Shown here in pieces: positions 35,509 to 47,893 of a stretch of DNA of 64,000 bases (position 1 is the stretch's first letter; every line of letters starts with the position of its first letter). Below the pieces are notes generated by a model. The model searched no databases. It was not told where the DNA came from and was given only the letters and a program-made list of their open reading frames with translations. The DNA comes from Marsupella aquatica (taxonomy: Eukaryota; Marchantiophyta). The stretch is from assembly GCA_973895155.1 (NCBI GenBank), contig OZ316896.1:5208001-5272000 (forward strand), written 5' to 3'. A program made the translations under genes and the position numbers.

Positions 35509-35835
35509 GTCCCCTAAGATGCCCTCTCTTTCAGTATGCACATTTTCCTCACGATTAGAAACCAGAAAGAAGAAGGTCGCGGGGGCTCGAAACCCTAACA
35601 TCGACGGCCAGGATCCAGTCCAAAGCGGGGGTTTGGATCGCTTCATCGGGCGGCCAGGACGCATCGGAAGTCATCTCTAGCTCCTGCGCTCGCGTTTGCA
35701 CTCTCCCCTTTGCCCTACGAGCTCCTTCTCGTCGGTGGCTGCCTCGTCGTCGCTCCATCGCTTCTCTTCCTGCGGACAAGGTCGAGTTTCTGCAACAAAT
35801 CAATTCCTCGACCACCGATCCTCAAGTCTGCAGCC
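35509..35835 (+). promoter_or_regulatory. RPL38 promoter and 5' UTR
   Basis: GAAACCCTAAC (35590-35600) is close to the telo-box AAACCCTAA. Pyrimidine-rich blocks (CACTCTCCCCTTTGCCC at 35699, CTCCATCGCTTCTCTTCCTG at 35753) follow before the ATG. The exact transcription start is not visible. Confidence 0.5.
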
Positions 35836-36908
<1,073 letters not shown>

Positions 36909-38600
36909 ATCAATATGCGCCGTAAAGTTGTGTAGATGTTTGCGAGACAGAATTCCGCGAAGCCAGTCTTTACAGAGGTAGCTATATCTGATTGGAAGGG
37001 GTGACTTAAAAACATGTCCCTTTGATTGGTCTGGAAGGGATGCTATATCATCCTGCCCTCAGTGATCTCGGGGTTATTACGAAAGAAAATTTTGATCTTT
37101 TCCCTGTGTGCTCCTCATTGAAATTGTATACCACGGTCGACCAGTCTTGGGCCCTCCTTGATTGGTGAACCTCATCTTCACCTGTTGTCGTCGTTTACGG
37201 TCCCTGTCAGTGCACTCGTTAGCCGGACAGGCTTGATGCTGATAGTGTTTCAAAGCTTTTCTTTAATTCGGTACCCAATTGCACTCAGTTTCATGTTGTG
37301 ATTGTTTTAATCGCCAATCTTGTAAAGCCTCAACCATACCTGTCTGAGAACTTTGTCATGCTTCATTAGTTATCTGCCGCTTCTTATTGTTAGCGTTGAC
37401 GGAGGTTAGGGCTTCAGCCTTCGTAGTGCTCTCTGTAACTAATTATTGTCTTTGAGGTTAAATTCAACCGTCGGTGGCTAGTTTAGTTGTTGTAGATTCT
37501 ACAGTTAGTATGCAATCTCTTGCAATTTTTTGGGATATATAAGACCACCTTCGATTGTAGATTCCTAGGCTCACCGAATCCTCTAACCTCGGTGATTAGG
37601 TGGCACGGCGTCTGGCAATGCTGCTTGCAATCCATTAGTCTTGTTGCTCAACCTGGCCTCATCACTTGCAAGTCGGGTTTCGTGAAATATACAACTACCC
37701 ACAGGAGCTCTGATTTCGATTTTCGCGCAATGTGTGGAAGAACTTCGTGGTGGGACTTTCACCTTGCATCCTCTACTTCGAAACTATTTTTGTCTGCATT
37801 TTTGGAAATCTAAATTCTTTTATCGGTGGACATCGAGCTCTCGGTTGGTTAGTATCTCCACGGGCACATGAGAACGCTCAATTATTAGATGTGGCCGAGG
37901 ATGTTTTTGTGAGCATGGATGGGAACGAAGAGACTGTTTCTATTCGGAGTTTTTTTTCGTTTGAATTCAAAATAGTGGGTGAGGGTTGTACTTGGGGGCA
38001 ACTACATGGCAACTGCATTTCCTAGAGAGATCCAAGTCTGATCAAAGATCAAGCAATTGGCCATAATTTGCTGAAACAGGTTGCTGCCGTGACGCCAGGT
38101 TTATTACATGTTAATCTACTATCTTCGCAATTCTCGACTTGCAGTAACCATTCATATATGCAGAAAAGTAGTAACCATTACTATATGCAGAAAAGCATGG
38201 TGTATCGAACAACCTTTGACTGGGATTGAGAGAAAAGTAGACGCGTAACGATGGACTGGCCTTCACTTGTGACATTGTGCACTGCGAAAAGTGATACTGA
38301 TTGTACAAGTGAAGCAAATATTCTGCCATACTAACGATCAGCTTCCCCAAATTCTACTTGCATGATCTCAGTTGTCGTTGGCCCATTGCAAAGAACGTTA
38401 GTTCGCCATAATCCTACTTATTTTTATTCCTTAAAACAATTGCACTTGCATTTCAACAATTGGTTTTGGCCGATGGAAAGATTGGAGGAAAGCTGACGCC
38501 ATTGTCCCTTGCCCTTTGTACGGTAGATGGTTGCACCTAAAGAAGGCGAGCAGTGGAGGACATTCATTGGGCCCAAAGTAAGGTTAATGCTCCTATTGCG
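36909..38600. other. RPL38 3' flank and intergenic sequence
   Basis: The beginning is probably RPL38 3' UTR. A short duplication (AGTAACCATT..TATATGCAGAAAAG) lies at 38142-38195. No gene is recognised. Confidence 0.35.
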
Positions 38601-39015
38601 CTCCAAGTAATCTATAAAACATCTTAATTCTAACATGGGAAAGCTAGAGTTTGGGTCTAGGGTTCTAGACTAATTCTCCACACACATGCTCCAAGTGACC
38701 TGTGAAACTCATTTTGGGTCCAGGGTTCTAGAACAATTCTCCACACATGCTCCAACTATCCTGTGAAACGCATCTAGGGTGCTATAACAATTCTCCACAG
38801 TTATGCTCCAATTAACCTGTGACACACATCTTAGTGTCTAGGGTTCTAGAATAATTCTCCACACTTATGCTCCAAGTAACCTGTGAAACACATCTTTGGG
38901 TCTAGGGTTCTAGAACAATTCTCCACACATGCTCCAAGTATCTCGTGAAACACATCTAGGGTTCTATAGCAATTCTCCTCACTTATGCTCCAAGTAACCT
39001 GTGAAACACAACTTA
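38600..39015. repeat. ~60-bp degenerate tandem repeat, six copies
   Basis: Units contain TCTAGGGTTCTAGAACAATT, CTCCACAC(TT)ATGCTCCAA and GTAACCTGTGAAACACATCT. Copies differ by small indels, giving spacings of roughly 55-70 bp. Confidence 0.85.
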
Positions 39016-39194
39016 CTTATAAAACGTGAACCCTAAGCTAGAGTTCTCATATAGGCTTCATTCTAGAAGCCTATACCATAACTGTATAGCCCACCATGCA
39101 TTCTTTTTGTCATTGTTTCTCCTTACATTCAAATAAGGGGCATTCAGGCTTCTAGTGTTGGTTATGCCCTTAACCCTAAAGCTGTAAGTAATCT

Positions 39195-40045
39195 GTGAAG
39201 CTAGTGTACTAACGTTCCCAAACTACTTAAATTACTAGCCTGTTCCTAAACAAAATAGTTTGTTAAACAGCCTCCCATCTTGTATATGGGTTCTTATTAA
39301 TTTAGCCATGTTAGTCAATTTTTGGTCAAGGCTTCCCGTGGCCATGAGCTACAGCACCATTGGCTGGGTATTGGCCTACTACCCTGTCCCTCCCTTCTTG
39401 CTGCTGGCATGAGATAGACTCTCAAGGCCTGAGCAGCGGAAACCAGCCCTAGGAACTGCCAAATTGATTTTTTTTCCAAGACTCTCACTTTTAGTCACAA
39501 AAATGAGAAAATTGTTTGCACATTTGCCAGACCTAAATCAACTGTCACCCGCCACAGTCTACCTCCCTGGCTTTTGATCTGTGCTGGACCTCCAATCTTT
39601 ATCTTTGGCCTCTGGCTAGGGAGAGGAAGGCAGACAAGGTGGCCAGAGGTGGGCGGAGCAAATCGTAGATAGGACCCTTTGCAGGTCCAATCTAGATTCA
39701 GGATTCAGGATTTTTGAACTCAAGATCTATGAGTCATTACTCAATTCAAGTGAGCTACCACCTAGCATGCCTGCGGGGCTGAAATGCTGCCTTGTTTATG
39801 CAGGCAAATGTGTCTTTTTACCTCAGAAAATAGGGGCCTGGAACAATTGCTGGGCCAGGAGGATGGTTGGATTTGCCTTCACAAAGGGTTAGGGCCTTCT
39901 TGCCCCGGGTAAGGTGGGGCCAAACACACCTTGCCATGTGACAACCAACCATTGACTGCTGACCTTAGGTCAACAGCTGTGGTCAAGGTCACCCCATATA
40001 TGAAAGTTAGGGGGACAGGTTATTGAAAAAGGGTCCACATGAGAA
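39195..40045. mobile_element. Relative of the 31356 inverted-repeat element
   Basis: The left end (GTTCCCAAACTACTTAAATT ... CCTCCCATCTTGTATATGGG) aligns with the left arm of the element at 31356. The right end (near 39993-40030: CCCCATATATGAAAGTTAGG, GGGACAGGTTATTG) is an inverted, shortened version. Between them lies a tRNA-like segment on the minus strand (39685-39770). No coding capacity. Confidence 0.55.
39685..39770 (-). mobile_element. tRNA-like (SINE head-like) sequence
   Basis: On the minus strand GGTAGCTCACTTGAATTGAG resembles a pol III A box and TGAGTTCAAAAATCCTGA resembles a B box (GGTTCRANNCC), about 35 bases apart. No acceptor stem closes, so it is a tRNA-derived relic and not a tRNA gene. 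Confidence 0.35.
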
Positions 40046-40469
40046 GGAGGGCAACCTCATCACAGTCATGCAATCTTGGGTTAATGTAACTCATGTTAGG
40101 CAAACCAATACACTTGAGGGAATCCAAACTGCTGCTCTCCATAGCCTGGTAAAAGAGATGCAGTAGTACAATGAAGACTACTATTGCTCCCCCAATTAAA
40201 GAATACTGTGTGTCTGTTTCTTTATCAAGTTGCAGTTACTACATAACCAGACAAAGAAAATGTGCTGTTTGAAGGAAAAGTTTTCCTCTGTGGTCCATCT
40301 GGATATTTTCTCATACATTTAAGTCCACAAGGGCTTAAGTTACAGAGCAAGTTGGAATATTTGGGGCATCTCAAAGCTTCATAATTACAGAAGGTGGCTT
40401 CACAGGGTTCAAGTTTACATTTTCCTCCACTATCCTCTCCGGTGAGGTAGAGTCATGGAAAACTACCAA
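40046..40469. other. Intergenic, no feature recognised
   Basis: No coding or repeat structure seen. Confidence 0.3.
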
Positions 40470-40745
40470 TCTCTACAGCCGAAAGTTGGATATTGAATTT
40501 GAGAAAAAGTTATGGAGTACCAAATTACTAAATTAAGGTACATTAAATATTAAAGTTGATATTGAATTTGAGATTCCGTAATGTTTCCTGTTAACTACTA
40601 ACTTAAGGCAAATAAAATTTTAAAGTAGACATTGAATTTGGTACTGCAATATATATTTTCTGTTATTTATTATAGTAATCGAGGTACCTTTAAATGTAAA
40701 GTATATACTGAATTTGGCATTCCATAATTTTTTTTGTTAATTATG
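40470..40745. repeat. ~70-75-bp AT-rich tandem repeat, about four copies
   Basis: TTRAAGT.GATATTGAATTTG, a ~25-base variable part with CTGTTAA, and AATTAAGGTAC recur near 40482, 40552, 40622 and 40697. Copies are strongly diverged. Confidence 0.75.
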
Positions 40746-41257
40746 GACCCCATGAGAGGTCCCTTGCAAATTCTCTGTCACAAGGTTATGTCAGCACAAC
40801 CAGCCACAAACAAGAATGATCTTATTTTTAACACTAACAAAAGTGCATATTCATGTTTATGGCAAAAGCAATCTAAGTTTTGGGTTACTACGTAAAGGTC
40901 CATCAAATTCTAAAGTCTAAGACCACTATTTATTTATTTATTTTGCAAACTCGAATGGCACTATGGTACTCGTGTTCGGAGCCGATTCCTTCGTCAAAGG
41001 GTCACTTTGTGCCCTCCAATGTTTCCAGATTTTTTCCTCCTTTTCCGGTCTTCGGAAAGTGTAGTCTGCGTTTTTCGAAGTTTTAGGGTTCGGTCGCAAC
41101 ATTCAATTCGTGAATGACACAAAGGCATCGGCAGACCCACAATCTGGAACCTTCGTAGTCGGATCGGCTTTCGCTATAGTCCTTGGAAGAAGACGAAGCA
41201 GCAGCAGAAGGAGCAGCAAGAGGAGACAGCCGAGGTCGAAGTCGATCAGGAGCAAAG

Positions 41258-41443
41258 ATGAAGCCGTTTCCAGTGTTCGTGGGATTCGAAATGGATGACC
41301 AGGGCGTAGGTGCAGCGATGGATGTCGATTTGGACGGGGACGCTCTGGACTTGCTCGGCGATGCGCTCTCCGATCATAAACCCTCTGATGCTGATTTCTT
41401 CAATTCGTTCGAGGACGATTTCGATGATGCGGATCTTGAGTGA
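41258..41443 (+). CDS. SMAP1: SMALL ACIDIC PROTEIN 1-like (SMAP1)
   Basis: 61 residues, very acidic. MKPFPVFVGFEMDDQG at the start and the ending DADFFNSFEDDFDDADL match the conserved ends of plant SMAP1/SMAP2, which in Arabidopsis are about 60 residues, act in the response to 2,4-D and auxin, and associate with the COP9 signalosome/RUB pathway. The middle (DVDLDGDALDLLGDALSD) is a poorly conserved acidic linker. The frame also runs open upstream to an ATG at 41183, which would add 25 Gly/Arg/Glu-rich residues unlike the family; the inner ATG is therefore chosen. Intronless coding region. Confidence 0.85.
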   Translation: MKPFPVFVGFEMDDQGVGAAMDVDLDGDALDLLGDALSDHKPSDADFFNSFEDDFDDADLE

Positions 41444-42912
41444 ATTTGAGCTTGCCAGCCAGTATATGGTCCCCACCTTCTGTGTTAGAAACGTAGGGTA
41501 GAAGATACTGGGGATTCCCTACACTTGTTTCTGGAGCCCAAACGTTTTGTGTTCTTCCTCTCGTAGACGGCTTTTGTGGGGTTTGAAGGACTCGGATGTG
41601 AAGGAGCTTGCAATAGCGGAAGGAAGCTGCCGTTAGTGCTTTTTGAGGTTTCATAATGTTTCGATCGAAGAAGGCTCCTCCGGCACCGTGCAGTAAACAT
41701 GCTTGCGACATACAGGCTTGCTTAACGAAGAATGGCTTCCAGCATGAAAGGTATTAGTTTAAGTGCATGGGAGTTGAATTTGTGGAATCATCTCACTTTA
41801 GTTACGTTCTCGCGGGGCACAATTTTTGGATTAAAGTGTTTTCCATGTTCTTTGAACGGCAATTTTATTGCGTTTCGGTACGTGTTTTGGGACCTCACAG
41901 TTCTGCTTAGCTGTGTCCTGTTGATCGTGTTATAGCAAGATACCTCTCGAGGGCAGCATCTCGGTTATTAGTGTTTGTTTTAGAGCAGAGTTCTACTGCA
42001 CACACGCCTACTGTCTATTTCAACCCCAATTTCCAGGATTAAGGCATTCTATCCATGGATGGTGCTTTTAGAACATTGGCATGCCTCCCTTGATAGACAA
42101 AGGACCTTTTGTGAATTTGGCTCAACTTATCCCACACCTAATCTGCCCCCTGAGATCTACATTCCCGACTAGTAGTCATAGAATCTCCGAGAAAACGAAT
42201 TTTGCTCCTTGCCCTAAACTTGGTAGTATGCCTTGTCAGATTGAGAAGGTTGATAACTTGTAATCTACCTATTTTTTACAAGATTTAAGGCCAATATTTT
42301 CAGAGGAACAGCAGCGTATCAGTGTATACCCATGTGCTCACAACCTCTAGCAGTTCTCATATTCCCAGCACATTAGAATGAGTTAACCAGGTGCTGGAAT
42401 TGTCAGGCCTGAACTTAAAAACTCCAAAAATGGTTATATTGCTGACTCTGGTGGTCTGTTGAGAGCTAGAGCTGTGTTCAGCGGTTCTATTCCACTATTT
42501 GTTTCTTTCCACGTAGGACCAGCAGTTCACGTGGGGACACTCAGTATACTAAAGTGTACGTGAAGGCACAATAGTGGTCGGACGGCTGACAGCGAAATGT
42601 GCACTCGTCCAGCACTTAGCTCGTATCGTAGGTGAAAGCCGCCCGAGCATTACCCAGCATTGGCTTGCCATGTATACAAATGGATTAGAAACGATGCGAT
42701 TACAGTCTCCAGAAGTACACTTATTCTGGCTAAAAGCGTCAGAAACTTCCCACAAACGTCCTCATCTTCGGCATATTCGTATAGGAATTAACAAAGAGGG
42801 AGGAGTCTTTTTATCTGTTTGTATATGTAATTATCAGAGTCGACATAGGGATTAGGTGTATCTGTAAATATCAGAGTTCACATAGGGATTAGGATATGTA
42901 TTTTATTTTCAA
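41444..42912. other. SMAP1-like 3' flank, no further gene recognised
   Basis: Probably 3' UTR at first. Frames such as 41732-41935 and 42574-42855 have no family resemblance. Confidence 0.3.
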
Positions 42913-43062
42913 ATGGTTGCTCTCCGTAAAGCTCAGACATTGGTTGTCCTGGCCTTGACTCTGTTAACGTCTTTCATTTTTGCAGGTGCAAATACGAAAT
43001 TTCGAAACTGCAAAAGTGTTGCGAGAAGTGTGAATATAAATCCGTGCACTGTGGATCCGTGA
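42913..43062 (+). CDS. Short secreted-peptide frame resembling the start of an ML/NPC2 domain
   Basis: 49 codons from the ATG at 42913 to the TGA at 43060-43062. Residues 1-25 (MVALRKAQ then LVVLALTLLTSFIFA) are a textbook signal peptide. The remainder, KFRNCKSVARSVNINPCTVDP, follows the N-terminal pattern F.(D/N)C.S....V.(V/I).PC..(D/Q)P of NPC2/ML-type lipid-binding proteins, where the next residue is normally Cys; here the codon is TGA. It could be a truncated ML gene, the first exon of a spliced gene whose remainder I cannot find, or a small secreted peptide. A Cys-rich reading in another frame was considered and set aside. Confidence 0.35.
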   Translation: MVALRKAQTLVVLALTLLTSFIFAGANTKFRNCKSVARSVNINPCTVDP

Positions 43063-44404
43063 CCAATATTTTGGGCACCAGCAAGCCCAAAGCTTGATAT
43101 CTCGGTCATACATTTAGTCTTGGGATGCGTACATCATAAACATTGGAAGGAGTAGGGCATGTGCTTGCTGTTATCCAGTTGGGAGAGTTCTTGATGTGAT
43201 CTGATGTTTGTTTACGGTCCTTATTACTGTGGTAAGGACGGATAGGAAATAAGAATTGTTCCATAACTGTTTTAAGTTGTATCATTGTTTTTTACTTACT
43301 TTGTTCTAGTCTTCGTTTTGCCCTTAACGTTATTACACCGAATTCATATACGATAAATGGTTCCCAGCGCTGCTGTGTATACAAGTTCTGAATATCTTTT
43401 GGTCTGTCCAAGCACCTCTTCCCTCCTTGATTCGGTTTCATAAACCGATATGGTGGCTACCTGGCAGATAGTTTTTCTCCTAGAGCAGGGTGTATCTGAG
43501 ACGGGGAACGTCGGAAAAGAGCCAACAAGGGTTCAAAATGCCTGGAATAAAGCTCTTTCATCCTGAGAAAGCTACAAGAATATCTTTATCGTTAGTTGTG
43601 ACAAAAATCCCTGTCCTGCTTGCCACAGACAGTTCTGACACGGGCTTCAGACTGGAGCAAACAGAAAAGTCTTGCGCGGGTACAAGAGCTCGCATCTGGA
43701 ATGATGAGCTTTCTAGCATACACGAGGTAGATAGCTATGTCCTACATGCTCGAATTACTACTGGTTTCTCAATATAATTGCCATAAGATGTACCTGAGCT
43801 GAAAACTAAGCTGTCATTTCGAGACAGCAGAGTTGAGCTAGAGGGCTTTCTATGAATCGTGCTGGGGGGTTTCGAGTCAATATTTCCGTCGATTCAATTT
43901 CCCGTACACCAGACCCCTGGAAGCATGTCGAACATGTCATATGGAATGTCGAGGCCTAGAAGCATTACGAAGATGTTATATGGAATGTCGATGAAGTGTG
44001 TAGCAACAGCCTCCACTCAGACTAGACTTAGTGCGGTATAAATAGCACTCGAACAGTAAGCAACTCTGCTTTGTAAACGTGTCCAGCTTTCGGTGTCTCC
44101 CTTAGCAAGTGTTTGCATCGACATTAGGAGCGAATTCTGTAGTAAACATTGCTATGTACCTTGCAGAGTAGCTTGTAAATTTTCTTTCTAAAATTCAGGA
44201 ATTCTGCTAACGACCATCTTCTCTATTGCATCTAGTTTCCTTGGTCCAAGCGAAGCAGTCCTGAATCCATATTCCTTGGACACCCAGTTCTTGAAATGAT
44301 TGACTTGAGCAGTTTGGGAATATGTAATTGACAATCACGACAAGTATTGTAGTTTTTTCCAAGTGCTTCAAAGGCTCGGATGCTGAAGACTGTTTTGAGA
44401 GCGT
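43063..44404. other. Intergenic, one small duplication
   Basis: GAAGCATGTCGAACATGTCA, then TATGGAATGTCGA, recurs in diverged form near 43919-44000. No gene is recognised; the 43490-43777 frame has no support. Confidence 0.3.
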
Positions 44405-44672
44405 CCAAACAGAACATTGTCTCTAAGATTGTGTAAATCAAATCAAACAGAACATTGTGTCTAAGATTGTGTAAATCAATTCACCACATATGCCGCAAAA
44501 TATTTGATTCTTCTGGACTTGTCCATGACAAAACCTGGATCCAACAGGTTTCACCATTTTAAGTGCCTTTTTAATCACTGTTTTAAGTGCCATTTTAAAC
44601 CCTGGATCCACTAGGTTTCACCATTTTAAATATCTTTTGTAAACCTGTATTCACTAGGTTTCACCATTTTAA
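44405..44672. repeat. Two short tandem repeats side by side
   Basis: AAACAGAACATTGTSTCTAAG, then ATTGTGTAAATCAA, occurs twice at 44407-44482. ACCTGKATYCACTAGGTTTC, then ACCATTTTAA, occurs three times at 44533-44672 with intervals of about 50-75 bp. Confidence 0.8.
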
Positions 44673-45800
44673 GATTTTTGAGTAACAAAGTCTCACATAA
44701 CAAAGTCTCACAGTAGAGGAGATAAATGTGGAAAAGAGAGAAAATTTGGACATTTCTCTTTTTATTCGACCAGTGGTGGTTTAACCTGCAGCATCCCTGA
44801 TTTCAACACCATTTTATGAACAGGGCATGCATTGTGCAGATTTGTCATATCTGAGCTGGTACCTACTAAGGTTAGCGAGGAGGTCATTCTTATTGTCTAG
44901 ATCTAGAAAAGGCAGATTGCCCTTGCCAGTGACCTAATGAAATAGTCAGAGGAGGCAAACAATATTTTTCAAGTATAACAAATCAAGCTCAGATGAAGGT
45001 AAGTACATTTACTTTACTTATATTTATAAGCCATTTATTTATAGCATTATGGATCAATGGGGACCCAATCGCTGACGGGTCTTTTGTCATCAACGCGGCT
45101 TTCAAGGCATGTGATGATGTTGGGCAGGCAAAAAGGCGAGACTGCCAGAGTCTGTACTGCCTGCTGAACCCACTCTCTCTTTCAACTGCTGCAGCATCAA
45201 GACTGTGCTCCAAAAGGGAGCGGAGCCCAGCAGCAGCAGCAGCAGCAGGCCGTTGCAGAGCTCGAGCAAAGCTGAATCAATGCCAGCCGCAGCAGCTCAG
45301 CTCAAGTCGAGGCGACGTCCAAATTGATCTGGCCTCAGGAGGAGCAGCTCAGGCTGGATCGTTGGATTCCCTGAGCGCGGAGGAGACTTTTTGAGCAGCT
45401 GAGTGGGACGATCGGGCTAGCTAGATCAGTACTTGTACTTACAGTACGATTGTGCAAGTGTGCCAAAGGGCACGAACGCAAATTGGAAAAGGAGGCGGCA
45501 TGCAGGGCAGGATGGGCAGGGTGGTTGCCGGCTTCTTCTCCGTGCCTAGCTACTACCCGCACCATCGATTCCCCCATTCCATTCCAGCCCCGTCCTGATT
45601 GAACGCGGATATGCCTGAGAATCATTGCCTTGTTAGTTTCCAGCTTTTTAGGAGAGCAACAATCTCCATCTCAGCTGAGTCTCTTCAAATTTATATTCCC
45701 GGCCGTGGCCATTCAGTAAGTAACGCAGGCTATATAATTATGTATGCCCAACGGAGGAGGACACTGATGAGAGATTTCAACCGACCTCGAGTCAAGAGCC

Positions 45801-45840
45801 GTCCGGCAATCGTCCGGCAATCGTCCGGCAATTGTCCGGG
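45801..45840. repeat. 11-bp tandem repeat, 3.6 copies
   Basis: GTCCGGCAATC at 45801, 45812 and 45823 (last base changed), then GTCCGG. Confidence 0.95.
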
Positions 45841-47827
45841 TCGGTGGGATAGATAGACATTCGTTCTTTACTTGCTTTTTCTTCGTCGCTGATCTAATCA
45901 GTCAATTTGAGAAAGGGTAAGGACTGAGGAGAAGGGTGCCGGGATGGCTGGCTGTCAACTGGCAGAATGCGGGACTGGCAGGCTTGTCCATATCTAACGC
46001 GGCAATGAGGGGACAAGAGGACATATGCATGACAAGATTGGTACGTCAGAAGCATTCGTCGTCCCCTACAGCCGGACACACCCTTGATGCTTCCATCCGC
46101 AGGCAGCAGGCTCTTTCAAATTCAGAGGCTTGGACTCACTCGCCATCACGTAGGTGGAAAGGAGGCTCAGTCACCGATTCTTTCCCAGACGTTCATTCCG
46201 TGCAATGCCCGCCCGGCCCCAGCTCTGCAGCAGACGCTTCAACCTGCAGGCAAGGCATGTCATGTTGGCAGGCTCCGTGCCAGATCTCAACAGTTCTTTC
46301 ACAATTCAATGTGCCCACCAGGTTCACTATTTAACTCGATCATCACCTTTTATCGAGGAGGGAGCTCTCCTGGCCAGAAAAAGGGGAAGTCCTCTATATG
46401 GCAGGTTGGATGCATACTGGTAGGTCCAATTTCACACATGTATCGAGAAGTTTCTATACTGCCACATTGTCAATGCATGTGTACCCTCTTTCCCCACACC
46501 CTTTCCACAAATTTTGGACTTGCTAGTTCTTAATATTCCCGGCTTCATACGTAAACCGGGACAGTCAAATACCCGGGTCAAATGTTCCACAAATCATCCT
46601 CTTTTCACCCACTCAGTTTGTAGAGAGAGGGGTTTACGGAGGGACTGTCAAAACGCCTTAATTATGTTTCCCGAGGAATGAAGCCGGCACATGCTTATAT
46701 AGCTCACACTTGGGATCGATCCACCTCGTAATAAGCAATCTTTGTGAAAAGAGTTATTAACAAGCTACAGTAGGTAACTAAAGAAGATCGCACTCGATTA
46801 ACTTTTCACTGGGATGTTCAATATGAATGATGAATCCATAATGCTCTTCTGACGCAGGTCTCCATGCCACAAAGTGTAATTTTGCTCAATCGATAAGTCC
46901 GACGCTTTTATTACTGAATGATAATCATCTCGAAAGTCAAGATACTTTTCTGTTTGTGTGTCGGCATGCATGCTCTTCATTCACCTATGGCAATCTAGAG
47001 CTAGGAGGCTAACGAACGGGTGTCCTTTGACCAACTTTGTCGAGTCAATTCATAGCATTCATAGCTGGGTTTGTAACGCTGCAAAGCTGAAAGTGAACGT
47101 ACAGACGAACATGATCAATGACATAAATTTTGCAGTCAGTGAGCTCTCCGTTCTGAGATGCTTTCGGTGATTTTCATCCTGGATACATGGTCGCGGTCAG
47201 AAATTTTCCGCAAGGTGAATCAGAGGTCCAAGTCCCGAAGACATGCAAGGTCAAGCTCTAGATGTTTCGAAGAATTTTTTAGTATATGAATGCAATTTGA
47301 ATTTATGAGATCAGTGTTAGATCATGCACCCGATAAGAATGCCCAGAAGAGGATTCAATTATAGACTGGTCCCTCGGTCCCTTGAAATTGAAAATCCCGC
47401 ATTTGGAAAATAAGTGAAACTTTGCTCGTTTGTTCAACAAGTCACTAGCTGCAGTAAAAGTTATGAGTTTACATAACTGTTTATACTCTTTACAATGACG
47501 AAATAGCCCTTCAATTAGTGAATGGAGATCATCTTCAGCCGCAATAATTTAAGTTGATCGTTCTTGTTGGCTGGGATTTAAGCTTTTTTACGTATTAAGT
47601 GCAAATTTCGAGAAAAGAAAAGTAACCATAGAAAAAGTCAGACGGACGACAGTTTCCGAGTGTGGGTCTACTGAGAGCTCGAGCCCTTTCCTGTACGTGG
47701 TCTCGGGAGAAGCTAGTCTCGGGAGAAGTAACGTCACAGTACCCAAAGTCAATATCTTGTAGTTGGGGGTCGATCATTGCTTCTTGCACGCTAAGCATAT
47801 CGTCTCACGCTGCTTCTCTCACTACTG

Positions 47828-47893
47828 TCGACTCTCACCTAGATTCTCTCTCTCTCTCACTCTCTCTCTCTATGTACGCATCTCTATGTATGC
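47828..47893. repeat. CT microsatellite and ATGTAYGCATCTCT repeat
   Basis: (CT)n interrupted once by CTCA, directly followed by CTATGTACGCATCTCTATGT and a second ATGCATCTCTCT. Confidence 0.9.

Noticed and set aside
42987-43100. Cys-rich tail (CCEKCEYKSVHC) after a TTTTTGCAG acceptor
   Set aside because: The alternative frame through the same bases has its own ATG, a strong signal peptide and an ML-like pattern, and no upstream exon for the Cys-rich frame was found.
44993-45394. 133-codon frame with a hydrophobic N-terminus
   Set aside because: The start ATGAAG is followed immediately by a perfect GTAAGT donor, and the remainder is low-complexity Ala/Gln/Arg. There is no domain and no sign of conservation.
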